From: Richelia sp. SL_2_1
GTDB lineage: Bacteria > Cyanobacteriota > Cyanobacteriia > Cyanobacteriales > Nostocaceae
Direction: 5' to 3'
NCBI GenBank assembly: GCA_012033205.1
Contig: JAAUSO010000006.1
Location: 27,366 to 91,365 of the forward strand
Length of the DNA: 64,000 nt
How positions within the stretch are numbered: the stretch's first letter is position 1; the number at the start of each line of letters is the position of its first letter. A model generated the notes under the pieces. That model saw only the letters and a program-made list of their open reading frames with translations. It searched no databases and was not told the origin of the DNA. Shown here piece by piece: positions 1 to 10,697 of this stretch. The position numbers and the translations under genes are program-made.

Positions 1-985
1 AGCTCTCATTTGTTCATATATCTTCTTAAGTATCTTAAATAATTAATTAGATATTAAGCTAATTAGTATAAATAAGTCATTATTTATAAGTTTAAAATAG
101 GCAAATATCTGACATTAAGTCTTGTTTATGACATCTATTTTTGAGAATAATTAAATTTATTTATTCAGTTCTCAGATGAATCACTCTGAAACTTTAACTG
201 CTAGATAATTTAATTTATTGATTTTTATTTTGCATTGTTTATTTATCAATTGTTCTCCAATTTAGCTGATGACAAATTTTTTCTGTAACTGCATAAAGTA
301 GCTAAATACACATTTTAACCAAGTTTTAAGATTAATTCTGCCAATTAGGCACCACTGTTTTTAATTATTTAGTTATCCTCAAGTTTTAGTTTTGACATTG
401 AGGTAATTAAATGTACTACTTAAAGTAGTTCTAGCGAGCTATTGAACCTTGGCTAAATTTTAAGTTTTATGTAGAAAAAATTCTTTACATCTGTCACAAG
501 AAGTAAATAATTTAATTGATTTGCCTTTTGTCCCAGGGAGAACAGTCTCTTCTCGTTAAATTACATAAATTAACTTGAGTATAAGTGGTAATAAAATTAA
601 GCATGATGCCGATCAAAGCATTAAATTCAGCTTTTGTGACAGTTGATGGTCTATAAAGATAATATTCGTCGCTTTTTGCCAGTTGACTTGTACTGAATAT
701 GAGTTAATGTAAGAGCGGATTTATATTCTCAGTATCTACCCTAAACTCGATTATCTAAATACCAAGTAAAATTTAACCAACAATAATCGGGAATTTTTTA
801 GTTGCAAAGTGAATATTATGATACGGTACGACTTGTCTAGATGAACTACCATTTCCTAGGTAGCGATTTTCGAGATTTTCTGAATTGAAGACAATTGTAA
901 TATATAGTTTACAATACCATTTGATGAGAAAATCTAAAAAAAATATAAAAGAGATTAAAATGATTGTGGTGTTTGGAGGATAAAA
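1..985. other. Gene-free AT-rich region
   Basis: I see no credible coding region here on either strand; the DNA is very AT-rich. A perfect 15-nt palindrome lies at 415-429 (arms ACTACTT and AAGTAGT around one A). The last 100 bases presumably hold the promoter of the DUF1815 gene, and a GGAGG-like ribosome site (TTTGGAGGAT) lies just before its start at 986. Confidence 0.6.
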
Positions 986-1333
986 GTGTTTCTAAGATTA
1001 GCGCAACAACACCGACAATTTGTTCAAGACTTGGTTATGAACTTACAAGCCTTAGCAATTGTCCTTGAGAGACGGGGATATCCTGCGTCTTGTTATACTT
1101 GCGGCGACCAAATGAACAGTGCGTCATTTATGGTTAGTTTGGGAGAAAATCATCTGATTCGATTTTTAGTGTCCGATTATGGCATTACTTGGACTGAGAT
1201 GCGTGACGATCGCGAATTAATGAAGTTGGAAGGTGCCGAAGCTGTCAACCAGCTACAGGAATTAGCGGATTTAGTCAAGCATCCACCAATGGAAGCTTCT
1301 GCTGGCGCTAAAACTCTTGTAAAACCCTACTAA
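986..1333 (+). CDS. DUF1815 family conserved cyanobacterial protein
   Basis: A 115-residue soluble protein with no signal peptide or membrane segment. The N-terminal two thirds (motifs RRGYPASCYTCGDQ and ITWTEMRDDRELM) match what I remember of DUF1815, a small family confined to cyanobacteria with no known function. Two cysteines (CYTC) about 38 residues in resemble a metal or redox pair, but nothing more can be claimed. A purine-rich GGAGG ribosome site precedes the start (GTG at 986), which supports it. No neighbour suggests a role: gene-free stretches of nearly 1 kb lie on both sides, so it is probably transcribed alone. Confidence 0.85.
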   Translation: MFLRLAQQHRQFVQDLVMNLQALAIVLERRGYPASCYTCGDQMNSASFMVSLGENHLIRFLVSDYGITWTEMRDDRELMKLEGAEAVNQLQELADLVKHPPMEASAGAKTLVKPY

Positions 1334-2321
1334 GTATTGCTCGAGCAAGGTAGCCTCTATCAAGGTAATTTGAGAGTGACTTGTTCAGACCAAAAAAAGC
1401 GATATTTTAAGTTCATAGTTAATTTGAGCCAACCATTAACTAAATATTTGTTCTAGTTCGCGTAGCAGCTTAAAATCAAGTGATGACACGGACATTGGTT
1501 GCTGAACTTGTTGCTATATCCATAGTTTGTCAAATTAAAATTGACAAAGTAGAAGATTAGTGTTTCCTAAATGGCAGGATTTTTGTAGAAAATAGCAAAT
1601 AGAGTCATTGTAGTTTTGATTCGGGCAAATGTAATTGAGGCTACCAACTCCAATACTCAAAATCTGGGGCATCTTGTATAAATGGGTTTCTAATTTTATT
1701 AGAAGAATGTATAACTTATTTTTATCTGTGTTCACAATTTTCTGATTCTGAAGTAATCATTAAAAGATATTTTTGCTTCAGAAAAGAAAATAAGTAGGCA
1801 TAAAACAAGTTTAGGAGTTTTATATGTCAAATTGCGATCGCCTCTGAACAGGTGCTTGTTGGTGAAGCTTTTCGGGCAATGTTAGGTGTTAATTTATGAT
1901 GCGAATCACTACAGATACAACTAGTCATTTAAAGTGAATAGTACTAAGTATAACGGTGCTGTGTAATTGGATTTACACAAAACTATTGTATTCTATAATA
2001 CTGTTGAAATCAAACATTTTCAACAGAATACTTTGATTTTCCCTTCCAAATTCATGCTTGTAGAGTTTATTAGCACTATTTTGATTAAAATATAAGTTTA
2101 AAATTTAAGAAAATATTAAGCTTGAAACAATTATCGTATTTTAGTTTTAAAGCCGCAACAAATAATTAATCAATTGGATATCTTGCCAATCGGTCAAAGA
2201 GTATTGTAATTATAATCATGAGAAAATAACGAAGAATCCTGTAAAAGCGAACGGGATTAATTATTTTGTTATTACAAACTAATAAAGAAAGTCCTGCCAG
2301 CATCTGCAAAGAAACCTTAAG
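1334..2321. other. Gene-free region with a possible gene relic
   Basis: No convincing gene. A minus-strand open frame at 1535-1735 has no recognisable content. At about 1804-1899 on the plus strand one frame reads like a protein C-terminus (ending ...GEAFRAMLGVNL then TGA) but has no start or body; it may be a relic. The final 100 bases hold the promoter region of the thioesterase gene. Confidence 0.5.
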
Positions 2322-2822
2322 ATGTCCGAAGAAAAATCAGATAAACCACAACTACCTCCTACTGGAGCTATCGACAATCAATATTTACACGCATCTGAAA
2401 ACTGGTTTGAATATCCTGTGAGAGTTCAACCTCATCACACCGATTATGCTGGTGTTGTGTGGCATGGTAATTATCTTGCTTGGATGGAAGAAGCCAGAAT
2501 AGAGTGCTTACGCTCCATTGGGATTGAATATACCGATTTAGTAACTTTAGGCTGCGAGTTACCCGTAGTAGAAATGTCCATACGCTATCATAAATCACTT
2601 CAGTTGGGTAAGGCTGCTGTAGTCAAAACTCGTATGGAAGAAGTCACAGGGGTTCGCATCAATTGGGATTATGCGATTCAATCAACCGATAAGCAAGATT
2701 TATATGTCAGTGCCAAAGTTACCCTAGTGGCAATGGACAGGGAAAAAGGTAAAATAATGCGTCAGTTACCTCCTGGAGTGAAAGAGGTTTTTGCAAGGCT
2801 TTCTGCATCGAAGAAGAGTTAG
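2322..2822 (+). CDS. Hotdog-fold acyl-CoA thioesterase (YbgC/4HBT-like)
   Basis: A 166-residue cytoplasmic protein. Residues about 30-150 carry the hotdog-fold pattern of the YbgC/4-hydroxybenzoyl-CoA thioesterase family: HHTDYAGVVWHGNYLAWMEE contains the Asp of the D-x-x-G/A-V-x-x-H/N-x-Y motif used in thioester hydrolysis, followed by the conserved central helix. Expected reaction: hydrolysis of an acyl-CoA or aryl-CoA to the free acid. Cyanobacterial members include the 1,4-dihydroxy-2-naphthoyl-CoA thioesterase of phylloquinone synthesis, but the substrate cannot be decided here. Length is slightly above the usual 130-150 because of a 25-residue N-terminal extension. It runs toward dxr with a repeat-filled gap between. 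Confidence 0.8.
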   Translation: MSEEKSDKPQLPPTGAIDNQYLHASENWFEYPVRVQPHHTDYAGVVWHGNYLAWMEEARIECLRSIGIEYTDLVTLGCELPVVEMSIRYHKSLQLGKAAVVKTRMEEVTGVRINWDYAIQSTDKQDLYVSAKVTLVAMDREKGKIMRQLPPGVKEVFARLSASKKS

Positions 2823-2898
2823 TACCATCAGGGATTTTGGATTTGAGATTTGAGATTTTGGATTCAAAGAGTGAGGAGTTAGTACCACCGGAGTTAAT

Positions 2899-3000
2899 TA
2901 ACAACCAACAACTAACAACTAACCACTAACAACCAACCACTAACAACCAACAACCAACAACCAACCACTAACAACCAACCACTAACAACCAACAACGTCA
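2899..3000. repeat. Degenerate heptamer tandem repeat (CCAACAA/CCACTAA)
   Basis: About 100 bases built from short units such as CAACCAA, CAACTAA and CCACTAA, with the reading of a short tandemly repeated repeat (STRR) typical of filamentous cyanobacteria. It lies between the convergent thioesterase and dxr genes. Similar tracts recur at 13.65, 48.06, 49.5, 56.3, 57.6 and 63.9 kb. Confidence 0.85.
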
Positions 3001-3010
3001 ACTGTCAAAT

Positions 3011-4207
3011 TTATCGCATCGAAATTACTGTTGGTGTATGTTGTAAAGTTTCAGCAGCAGTGGTTACTTCTTGTCTTGACCATTTATCCGCTGTCAAAAT
3101 ATCATCTAAATTAGGATGTAAATGATTGTTTTGAGAATGGCGATCGCAAACTGTTTCGATACAGCGGGGAATATCTAAAAAGTGAATTTTCTCTTCTAAG
3201 AATAAAGCTACGGCTTGTTCGTTAGCAGCATTTAAAACTGCTGGCATTGAGCCACCAGCCCTACCAGCAGCGTAAGCTAACTGCATACAGGGATACTTTT
3301 GATGATTAGGTTCGCGGAATGTCAAGGAACCTGCTTTAACTAAATCCAAACGTTCCCAGTCAGTGTAAATACGTTCTGGATAAGATAAAGCATACAGCAA
3401 AGGTAAACGCATATCAGCCCAACCCAACTGAGCTAAAACAGAAGTATCTTGTAACTCAATTAAAGAATGAATAATGCTTTGGGGATGAATGACAATTTCA
3501 ATGTCATCGTAATCTAAACTAAATAAGTAGTGCGCTTCAATTACTTCCAATCCCTTATTCATCAAAGTTGCCGAATCTACAGTAATTTTACGTCCCATTG
3601 ACCAATTAGGATGTTTAGTTGCATCAGCCACTGTAACTTCTGCTAATTTTTCTACATCCCAATCACGGAAAGCACCACCGGAAGCTGTCAGGATAATTTT
3701 GCGTAAACTACCTTCTGGAATGCCTTGTAAACATTGAAATATCGCGGAATGTTCGGAATCTGCCGGTAATAATTTTACTCCATGTTTTTCTATTAAAGGT
3801 AAAACTACGGGTGCGCCAGCAATTAAAGTTTCTTTATTTGCCAAAGCAATATCTTTACCCGCTTCAATGGCAGCAATGGTAGGTAACAATCCAGCACAGC
3901 CGACAATACCAGTAACTACAGTGTCAGCTTCTGCACAACGAGCAACTTCAATCACACCCGCTTCCCCCGCGAGTAAAGTTGGCTGGGGTTGAATATCTTT
4001 TATTGCCTCTTTGAGTTGTGGTAATTTATCTTCATCACAAATTGCCACTATACTCGGTCGAAACTGCCGAATCTGAGATGCTAATAATTCTACATTGCGC
4101 CCTGCGGCTAATCCCACAATCCGAAACTGTTGGGGATATTGACTAACAATATCTAAAGTTTGAGTACCAATAGAACCAGTAGAACCAATAAGACTGATAG
4201 TTTTCAC
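3011..4207 (-). CDS. dxr: 1-deoxy-D-xylulose 5-phosphate reductoisomerase
   Basis: Second enzyme of the MEP isoprenoid pathway: it converts 1-deoxy-D-xylulose 5-phosphate to 2-C-methyl-D-erythritol 4-phosphate with NADPH. The 398-residue length is normal. The NADPH loop [10 protein letters not shown] is at residues 8-17. The metal ligands lie in ADSEHSA (D150 and E152), with the third acidic ligand E221 in [10 protein letters not shown]. The flexible lid [18 protein letters not shown] spans about 199-215. All are intact, so the gene should be functional. It is alone on the minus strand, converging on the thioesterase gene; the upstream gap holds a dispersed palindromic repeat. Confidence 0.97.
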   Translation of the reverse strand: MKTISLIGSTGSIGTQTLDIVSQYPQQFRIVGLAAGRNVELLASQIRQFRPSIVAICDEDKLPQLKEAIKDIQPQPTLLAGEAGVIEVARCAEADTVVTGIVGCAGLLPTIAAIEAGKDIALANKETLIAGAPVVLPLIEKHGVKLLPADSEHSAIFQCLQGIPEGSLRKIILTASGGAFRDWDVEKLAEVTVADATKHPNWSMGRKITVDSATLMNKGLEVIEAHYLFSLDYDDIEIVIHPQSIIHSLIELQDTSVLAQLGWADMRLPLLYALSYPERIYTDWERLDLVKAGSLTFREPNHQKYPCMQLAYAAGRAGGSMPAVLNAANEQAVALFLEEKIHFLDIPRCIETVCDRHSQNNHLHPNLDDILTADKWSRQEVTTAAETLQHTPTVISMR

Positions 4208-4304
4208 AATTTTATTAAGTAATTAACAGACAACTTTACTATAAATTGTCTGGGGCTTGAAGAATAGGGGATGGGGAGATGGGGAGACAAAGGGAGACAA
4301 GGCG

Positions 4305-4415
4305 AAATCAAGGATATTTAAACCCACTGAGGTGGGTTTTGATTGTGTAGCCGCGACTTCTAGCCGCCAGGTAAAGTTTACTTTTATCTCGTCATCCCCG
4401 TTGGGGATATTTAAC
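4305..4415. repeat. Dispersed palindromic repeat, copy A
   Basis: A block with a hairpin (AACCCACTGAGGTGGGTTTT), then GTGTAGCCGCGACTTC and a CGCCAGGTAAAG tail. The same order of elements recurs at about 12244-12360 and 48728-48848. It fills the gap between dxr and the membrane protein gene. Two short open frames across it (4223-4417 minus, 4257-4508 plus) are repeat-derived and not called. Confidence 0.75.
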
Positions 4416-4515
4416 AATGGGCTTTTTCGCGGTTTTACTTACTACTTTTTCTCTCAGATTTGCTCAGAAATTGTGGGTAGGGTAGATGAGAAAAGAAAGG
4501 ATAAATAAATAACTG

Positions 4516-6300
4516 CTAATTGTTAACAGTATTTAAAATACATTTAGCATCTAGCACTGTAAAATTTTGAACTTTTGCAACGGTGCAATTTGGTATTGTT
4601 TGGGATAAAGCTGGAAGATTCTTTTGGTGCAATCTGTCAAAAATATCTTTGGTTATTTTGACTAATATATCTTGGTTGAGATTACTTTTATAATATTGTT
4701 TTAGGAAAAGATTATTTTGAATATATTCGGGAATGAATGCTTCAGATTCTAATAGCCAGTAATCTACTCCATATTTTTGAATAAAAGTTGTTACATCCAA
4801 AAGATTTTCACTATATTGAGCCTGAATTAAGTCTATAACTCGCTGGCGAAATTGACTATAATAACCAAAGTGATACGGAACTGCATATTCTCTACCTACT
4901 AAAATAGAACGTTGGGAAAATGCAGGTAAATTATCAGCTTCTCTTGCAATAGAAGCGATGAGAATATCTTTTGGTTGTTTTTGGAAAAACTCATATAAAG
5001 CCGGTACGGAACCTTCTTGATAAGCAGTTTTAGGAAAGTTTTTCACAAAAACTGGATAATAGAAGAGCAGTCCAATAGCGATAAAACTTATTAAAAACGA
5101 CGAAAAAAACTTTCGTAAATGTGGATGAAAGTAAGAATTACCCCCTGTATTAAAACTACTTAAAATAGCTTCAATAATAGCAGAAAAAACAATAGCTGCC
5201 GATACGGCTAAAATAACCCGAAAACTATGGTCAGTATAGCGGCTGGGAAGATAAAACTTAAACAAAAATAGATGAGCTAAAACGAACATTCCTACTGATA
5301 CAATCAGCAATTGAATTAAAATGATTATCTCCCTTTGAATCTTTGCTAACAAAGGGAATTTTGCCGGAAATAATCTCATTAACGGGAGAAAAAAAGCAGC
5401 GATTAAAGTAACAGGAGAAAATGCATAAGGAGCAAACATTCCGCTACGTCCACTAAGAAAATAATCTACAAGATTTTCCCGAAAAAAAGCAGTCCTTCCT
5501 CCCCACCAAAATTCTGGTAATTGCTTGGCTTGAGCTACAGTAATTACTGGTCCAAATTCCGGTGATTTGAGAGCATAAGGTAACATAACTAAAAATGCGA
5601 CTACTATTCCTACTACAGAAAATAAATAATTATTTTGTCCAGAAAAACGCAAGCGTCCATCACTCCAATCCCACAGTCGTACAATTAGAATTCCCACACA
5701 AATAAACACATACTGGGGATAAAAAATTCCTAAAAGTACAATTACAGCCAAACAAGGGAGCAAAGATTTTCGCGATAAATAATATAAAAATGCTAGCAAA
5801 AACAGATAGGTAAAAGCCCTAGCTGTTCCAGAAGATAAATCATCCTTCATCCAAATATTTTGATTGAATATCAATGTGGATAAAAAAGCAGTAAATGGTA
5901 AAGGTATTATTTGTAAGCTGAAACCAAAGCAGTAAATAGTTGTCAAAATTCCCAAAATTGATGGGATAAGTTTATTCAAAAATAATGGACTAATACCGAA
6001 AAAAGCAAAAGTTTTATAAAGACTAGAGTATCCAAATGGTGCAACAGACTGAAAATAATCCGCAATCAAATCGTTAGGAAATAAATTTGGATCTACATAG
6101 CGCATCATCCAAAATACGTGCTGTCTCGCATCATCCTGTACGACATACTCGCTGCTAAAAGCTTGTTGCAATGCTAATATTGCGTAAACAATTGAGACAG
6201 TTATGCTCAAAGTAAACCAAAATATTATTTGTTTTTTCGAGATATGATTACGGGTAAAAAATGATTTATGTAAGCGTGAGATTGATGGATATGTCAACAT
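4516..6300 (-). CDS. Large polytopic membrane protein, GT-C-like, function unknown
   Basis: A 594-residue protein with about ten to twelve hydrophobic segments spread over residues 28-430 and a hydrophilic C-terminal domain of roughly 150 residues. Acidic pairs occur in the first predicted external loop (VVQDDARQH) and after the third segment (MKDDLSSG), which is the layout of GT-C glycosyltransferases that use polyprenyl-phosphate sugars. I do not recognise a named family. The divergent neighbours (methyltransferase, GT2 transferase) and the DUF2079 and PIG-V-like genes further on suggest a role in assembling a cell-surface glycan, but that is inference from context. Confidence 0.7.
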   Translation of the reverse strand: MLTYPSISRLHKSFFTRNHISKKQIIFWFTLSITVSIVYAILALQQAFSSEYVVQDDARQHVFWMMRYVDPNLFPNDLIADYFQSVAPFGYSSLYKTFAFFGISPLFLNKLIPSILGILTTIYCFGFSLQIIPLPFTAFLSTLIFNQNIWMKDDLSSGTARAFTYLFLLAFLYYLSRKSLLPCLAVIVLLGIFYPQYVFICVGILIVRLWDWSDGRLRFSGQNNYLFSVVGIVVAFLVMLPYALKSPEFGPVITVAQAKQLPEFWWGGRTAFFRENLVDYFLSGRSGMFAPYAFSPVTLIAAFFLPLMRLFPAKFPLLAKIQREIIILIQLLIVSVGMFVLAHLFLFKFYLPSRYTDHSFRVILAVSAAIVFSAIIEAILSSFNTGGNSYFHPHLRKFFSSFLISFIAIGLLFYYPVFVKNFPKTAYQEGSVPALYEFFQKQPKDILIASIAREADNLPAFSQRSILVGREYAVPYHFGYYSQFRQRVIDLIQAQYSENLLDVTTFIQKYGVDYWLLESEAFIPEYIQNNLFLKQYYKSNLNQDILVKITKDIFDRLHQKNLPALSQTIPNCTVAKVQNFTVLDAKCILNTVNN

Positions 6301-6518
6301 AGATTATAGATTCGATATTTATTTTTATTGCTTTTTGCAGATAAGTAGAAATGAGAAAATATCTTAAAAAATATCGCTTTTCATTGAATTTGCTCGCAAA
6401 AATAATTTATAGGAGATTCTACCACGAGAAAGCTCTTAAAAACTTGTGATTTTGCAGAAAATATGTATTTGATGATACTTGGAAACTGATTATAATTTGG
6501 GTAGCTGGAGAAAAGCTT

Positions 6519-7262
6519 ATGGAAAAAGACTTTTATCTACAGTATGCATCTGTAGAAGATAAACATTGGTGGTTTGTAGCGCGTCGTCGAATTATCGAAA
6601 AAGTAATTCTAAGACTAAATTTACCAAAAAATGCTCAAATATTAGAAGCTGGTTGCGGTACGGGTGGTAATCTACAAATGTTATCCCGTCACGGACAAGT
6701 TGCGGCGATGGAATTAGATAAAATGGCTTGTCAACTAGCAAATCAACGGCAAGTAACTCACGTTAAACAAGGCAGTCTCCCCGATGATATTCCTTTCACT
6801 TCCCACCATGACTTAATTTTGATACTGGATGTGATAGAACATCTTGATGATGATTTATCAGCACTCAAGGCTTTGTATTATAAACTAAAGCCTGGAGGCT
6901 ATTTATTAGTAACAGTTCCTGCTTATAAGTTTTTGTGGAGCGAACACGATGAAATTAACCATCACAAACGCCGTTATCGATTAACAAGTTTAAAACGTGT
7001 GGTAAAAACAGCAGGCTATGAAATAGGTTACGGAAGTTATTTTAATACTTTTTTGTTCCCTGTAGTGGCTATCGTCAGAATTTTAGGAACACTGTTACCA
7101 AAACAAAACAAAAATCAACTCAATAGTGATTTAGTATTACCATCGAAACCAGTTAATCAATTTTTTCAATGGTTATTTGCCAGCGAACGTCATTTTATCA
7201 ATAGACTTTCTCTACCTTTTGGTGTATCTGTTTTATTATTGGCGCAAAAACCACATATATAA
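6519..7262 (+). CDS. SAM-dependent class I methyltransferase
   Basis: A 247-residue protein. Residues about 40-150 form a Rossmann methyltransferase core: motif I is LEAGCGTGGNLQML near residue 43, motif II ends with the acidic MELD that should bind the ribose of S-adenosylmethionine, and LILILDVIEHLDDD is the post-motif III signature of the UbiE/Coq5-like group. The conserved N-terminal HWWFVARR and the HDEINHHKRRY loop suggest a subgroup often found beside glycosyltransferases. The C-terminus carries one hydrophobic stretch. The next gene (GT2) starts 39 bases downstream on the same strand, so the two are probably co-transcribed. The substrate is unknown. Confidence 0.85.
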   Translation: MEKDFYLQYASVEDKHWWFVARRRIIEKVILRLNLPKNAQILEAGCGTGGNLQMLSRHGQVAAMELDKMACQLANQRQVTHVKQGSLPDDIPFTSHHDLILILDVIEHLDDDLSALKALYYKLKPGGYLLVTVPAYKFLWSEHDEINHHKRRYRLTSLKRVVKTAGYEIGYGSYFNTFLFPVVAIVRILGTLLPKQNKNQLNSDLVLPSKPVNQFFQWLFASERHFINRLSLPFGVSVLLLAQKPHI

Positions 7263-7300
7263 TTGTTGATTAATAATCAGTCATTGATAATTAATTACAC

Positions 7301-8260
7301 ATGACTCAACCTATAGTTTCGATTGTAATCCCAATTTACAATGAAGAAGAAAATATACCTGAACTTTATCGTCGTCTACAAACTGTTATCGAACAGTTGG
7401 ATGGTGAAACAGAATTAATTTTTGTTGATGATGGTAGTCGCGATAATTCTCTAAATTTAATGCGCGAAATTCATGACCGCGATTACCATTTTAATTATAT
7501 AAGTTTAGCTCGTAATTTTGGTCATCAAATAGCTGTAACTGCTGGTTTAAACTTTGTTCGCGGTAAAGTTGTAATTGTGATGGATGCTGATTTACAAGAC
7601 CCACCAGAACTAATTTTACCAATGATTGAAAAATGGCAACAAGGTTATCAAGTAGTTTATGCTCAACGTCTATCTCGTAAAAAAGAAACTGTTTTAAAAC
7701 GGTTTACAGCTTATGCATTTTATCGTATTTTGAGACGTTTAGCGGATGTAAATATACCCCCCGATACTGGAGATTTCTGCTTGATGGATCGAGAAGTAGT
7801 TGATATTTTAAATTCTATGCCAGAACGCAATCGTTATATACGTGGTTTGCGTGCTTGGGTAGGTTTTCGACAAACAGCAATCACATTTGAAAGAGACCCA
7901 CGTTTTGCTGGTAAAGTAAAGTATTCTTTCGCCAAATCTTGGGCTTTAGCTATTAATGGAATTATTTCTTTTTCCAGAGTTCCGTTAAAACTTGCTACTT
8001 ATTTAGGAATGCTTTCAGCAGGTGTCGCTTTATTAATGATATTTTTAGTTTTATATTGGCGTTTATTTGGTTTGGCTTCTCCTTTAATTGGTTATACATT
8101 AATTACAATTGCGCTGTTTTTCTTAGGTTCAGTACAGTTATTTTGTATTGGTATTTTAGGGGAATATATTGGTAGAATTTACGAAGAAGTTAAAGGTCGT
8201 CCGATTTATACAGTAAAAGAAATTAGAGGAATTGTAAATAGGAAAAGAGTTAAAAGTTAG
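7301..8260 (+). CDS. GT2 polyprenyl-phosphate glycosyltransferase (GtrB/ArnC/DPM1-like)
   Basis: A 319-residue GT-A enzyme expected to move a sugar from a nucleotide donor to polyprenyl phosphate on the inner face of the membrane. The N-terminal domain has [13 protein letters not shown] (residues 7-19), the [10 protein letters not shown] nucleotide site, the metal motif [11 protein letters not shown], and [11 protein letters not shown] before the acceptor site. Two hydrophobic segments near residues 230-255 and 265-290 match the C-terminal anchor of GtrB-type enzymes. It follows the methyltransferase gene by 39 bases and precedes a four-segment membrane protein, an arrangement common where a lipid-linked sugar is made and flipped. 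Confidence 0.9.
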   Translation: MTQPIVSIVIPIYNEEENIPELYRRLQTVIEQLDGETELIFVDDGSRDNSLNLMREIHDRDYHFNYISLARNFGHQIAVTAGLNFVRGKVVIVMDADLQDPPELILPMIEKWQQGYQVVYAQRLSRKKETVLKRFTAYAFYRILRRLADVNIPPDTGDFCLMDREVVDILNSMPERNRYIRGLRAWVGFRQTAITFERDPRFAGKVKYSFAKSWALAINGIISFSRVPLKLATYLGMLSAGVALLMIFLVLYWRLFGLASPLIGYTLITIALFFLGSVQLFCIGILGEYIGRIYEEVKGRPIYTVKEIRGIVNRKRVKS

Positions 8261-8268
8261 GAATTGTA

Positions 8269-8290
8269 GAGACGTTATATATAACGTCTC
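8269..8290. repeat. Perfect hairpin (GAGACGTTATATATAACGTCTC)
   Basis: A 22-nt perfect palindrome, arms GAGACGTTATA and TATAACGTCTC, just after the GT2 stop codon and without a following T run. The flank (TTGTAGAGACG) recurs in hairpins at 60416-60438 and 59498-59528, so it looks like a dispersed repeat that could also slow or end transcription. Confidence 0.7.
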
Positions 8291-8386
8291 CCAAAGATTC
8301 GAGGAAAACGAACCACTAAGAATTAAGAGTTAATAATTTTAAGTTAAAAATCGCGATAAATCAATCTAAAATCCAAAATCGATAAT

Positions 8387-8755
8387 ATGTCTTGGCAAGA
8401 ATTTTGTTTGTTACTGTTGTCAGTTTCTGCAAGTGTAATGGGACAATTATTTTTAAAAATCGGTGCGGCAAAATTAGGAAGAGTTGATGTAGAAAATGCA
8501 GTTAAACAAATTTTGGGAATTATTACAACCCCGGAATTATTAATCGGTTTAGCTTGTTATGGTATTGGTGCTGTTATTTATATACTTTTGCTAACTAGAG
8601 TTAATTTGAGTGTAGCTGGACCTTCAGCATCTTTAGTTTATGTGTTTTCGGTATTGCTGGGCTATTTTATTTTTAAAGAATCTATTCCTTTAACTCGTCT
8701 TATGGGTTTAAGTTTGATTGTTTGTGGTGTGATATTAGTAGTTTGGCAAAAGTAA
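8387..8755 (+). CDS. Four-segment EamA/SMR-like membrane transporter
   Basis: A 122-residue hydrophobic protein with four predicted membrane segments, about residues 3-23, 45-65, 70-92 and 98-120. The size and the closing pattern (LVYVFSVLLGYFIFKE, then SLIVCGVILVVW) resemble half-size EamA/small multidrug resistance proteins. ArnE/ArnF-type members of this group flip polyprenyl-phosphate sugars across the membrane. Position right after a GtrB-type glycosyltransferase fits a flippase role for the sugar lipid, which is inference. It lacks recognisable substrate residues. Confidence 0.7.
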   Translation: MSWQEFCLLLLSVSASVMGQLFLKIGAAKLGRVDVENAVKQILGIITTPELLIGLACYGIGAVIYILLLTRVNLSVAGPSASLVYVFSVLLGYFIFKESIPLTRLMGLSLIVCGVILVVWQK

Positions 8756-9089
8756 CTATAAGTACTCGTGCAAAATAAATTAAACATTTCGTTTAGTCCG
8801 TGAAGAGGGAAAAGGGAAGAGGGGAGCCTTATATAACTCACGAGTAATTATATAAATAATTTTGCGTAAGTACTTATTAGGACTTATGCAACTGGGATCT
8901 TTTCTTGTAGGGTGCTGTAACTTAGAAATTCTGAACGTAGTAATAAGAAGCCTGTGGTGTCACGCACCAACCACCGATTGTGACACTTGCGGCTATTCCT
9001 GTATATATCTCAGTAAAAATAATTAAAAGAGTGTCACAAAGACTGATAATCAATAATTAGATCAAAATTGAGACTAAAGGTCACTTCGG
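8756..9089. other. Intergenic region with a short inverted repeat
   Basis: No gene. A 7-bp inverted repeat GTGTCAC (8957-8963) and GTGACAC (8980-8986) is followed by another GTGTCAC at 9031-9037, about 55 bases before the start of the broken DUF2079 gene. These could be an operator or chance. Confidence 0.45.
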
Positions 9090-10505
9090 ATGACAAAAAA
9101 ACTAAATCAATATACTGTTATTGGTTGGATGGTTGCTTTGAGTTCCTTAATCCTTTTTGCTTGTAGTAGTTTGCGACACGCACTGTTTCAATCTACAGCT
9201 CTGGATTTAGCTGTATTCGACCAATGGATTTATTTAGCCAGTATTGATGCACCACCGATTTCTTAACTGTTAAATTTTCATTTACTGGGGGATCATGCAG
9301 CCTTCATTTTATATGCAATCGCTTTACTATATAAGATAATTCCTAACGTACATTGGCTCTTTGCAATACAAGCTATTGCTTTATCAGCAGGAGCATTACC
9401 AATATATGCTTTGAGCTTACAAAGTGGCTTATCCCCTGTTTATGCAAGAGCAGTTGCTTTATGTTATTTACTTTATCCAGCGTTATTTAACAGCAATTTT
9501 TTTACCGATTTTCGTCCCGAAGCAATTGCAGTACCTGCATCACTTTGGGCAATATTAGCAGGAATTACTGGTAAAACTTGGCAATTAATTGCAGCTGTAA
9601 TTTTGATTTTAAGCTGTAAAGAAATTTTGAGCTTAACCGTAATTGCATTAGGACTTTGGTTTTGGTTAGTTGCAAAAAAACGATTATATGGTTGGGGATG
9701 TATCATATTTGGGATAGTTTGGTTCGTTATGACAATTGGCTATTTAGTGCCAATGCTCAGAGCAGGTGAGGCTGGAGGTGTGGTATTTTATGCAACTCTG
9801 GGAAATTCACCGTCAGAAATTCTCTCCAATATTTTTACTAACCCAGGTTTAATTTTAAGTAAGTTTTTCGCTACAGATACAGTTTTTTATTACTTTTTAC
9901 TTGTGGTACCAGTAATTATTGGATTGCGCTGGCAGCAAGCAATGATACTATTACCAGCATTACCAATGCTGTTGCTAAATATATTATCAGATTATTTTGC
10001 ACAAAGAGATTTAATTCATCATTACTCATTACCTATTTTTCCATTTATTATTGTTTGGCTATTGCACTCCGTACAACAGTATAAACGACGAAAACAAAGA
10101 CGCTGGTTGACTCCAAAATTGTTAATTACTTGGGCGTTGATAGCTTTTTTAGTGTTGGCAAAGTACGGATATTTTTGGTCGCGATATTTGAATAAATTGG
10201 ATACTTGGCAAGCTACGCGAGAAGCTGTGAGTCAAGTTAAAACTAAAGGTAGTGTTTTAGCTACCTCAGCTATTGCACCTCATTTAGCTCATCGAAAATT
10301 AATTGAGTTAACAAATACCGATTTACCACCAACAGATTTAACTAAATATGACTATATATTGCTCAATCTCCGCCATCCTGGCTGGTCAAGTAATAAAGAT
10401 TTTGTCACAAATTTAATAAATCAACTTAAAAACAACCAAAAATTTAATTTACACTATCAACATGATGATGTTTACTTGTTTGTAAAGCTTTCCGATCTTA
10501 AGTAG
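9090..10505 (+). pseudogene. DUF2079 membrane protein gene interrupted by an in-frame stop
   Basis: The frame starting at ATG 9090 reads a membrane protein for 58 residues, meets TAA at 9264-9266, and continues in the same frame without a shift to 10505. The text on both sides of the stop is family-like: FDQWIYLAS, APPIS-stop-LLNFHLLGDHAAF, then IPNVHWLFAIQA. This matches what I know of DUF2079, polytopic GT-C-like proteins of about 470 residues (this one 471 codons). One substitution of a serine codon (TCA to TAA) explains it. The part after the stop (from 9411) could only be translated by reinitiation. Either a real nonsense mutation or a base error. It lies in a cluster of glycan genes whose next member is also broken. 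Confidence 0.8.
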
Positions 10506-10697
10506 GTCAGCACGGAAAATTATCATTGAGACAAGGCAAAAGGCTGTCTTGGTTTAAGATTGATTTACATTTCTTTATATAGCGCTATTTTTTTGTGCCA
10601 GCTTACTTAAGTTTGGAATTTTAGATTAGAAAATAATCTCTTGGTTTTCAAAGTAAACAATTTTTATTCAAACCTAAAATCCAAAATCTAAAATAGA

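Noticed and set aside
1535..1735. Minus-strand open frame of 66 codons
   Set aside because: No family pattern, no ribosome site, in AT-rich spacer; likely chance.
2895..3000. Repeats as a CRISPR array
   Set aside because: Units are 7 bases, contiguous and degenerate; there are no unique spacers. The same applies to all heptamer tracts here.
4223..4508. Open frames on both strands over the repeat between dxr and the membrane protein gene
   Set aside because: They follow the dispersed palindromic repeat and have no conserved content.
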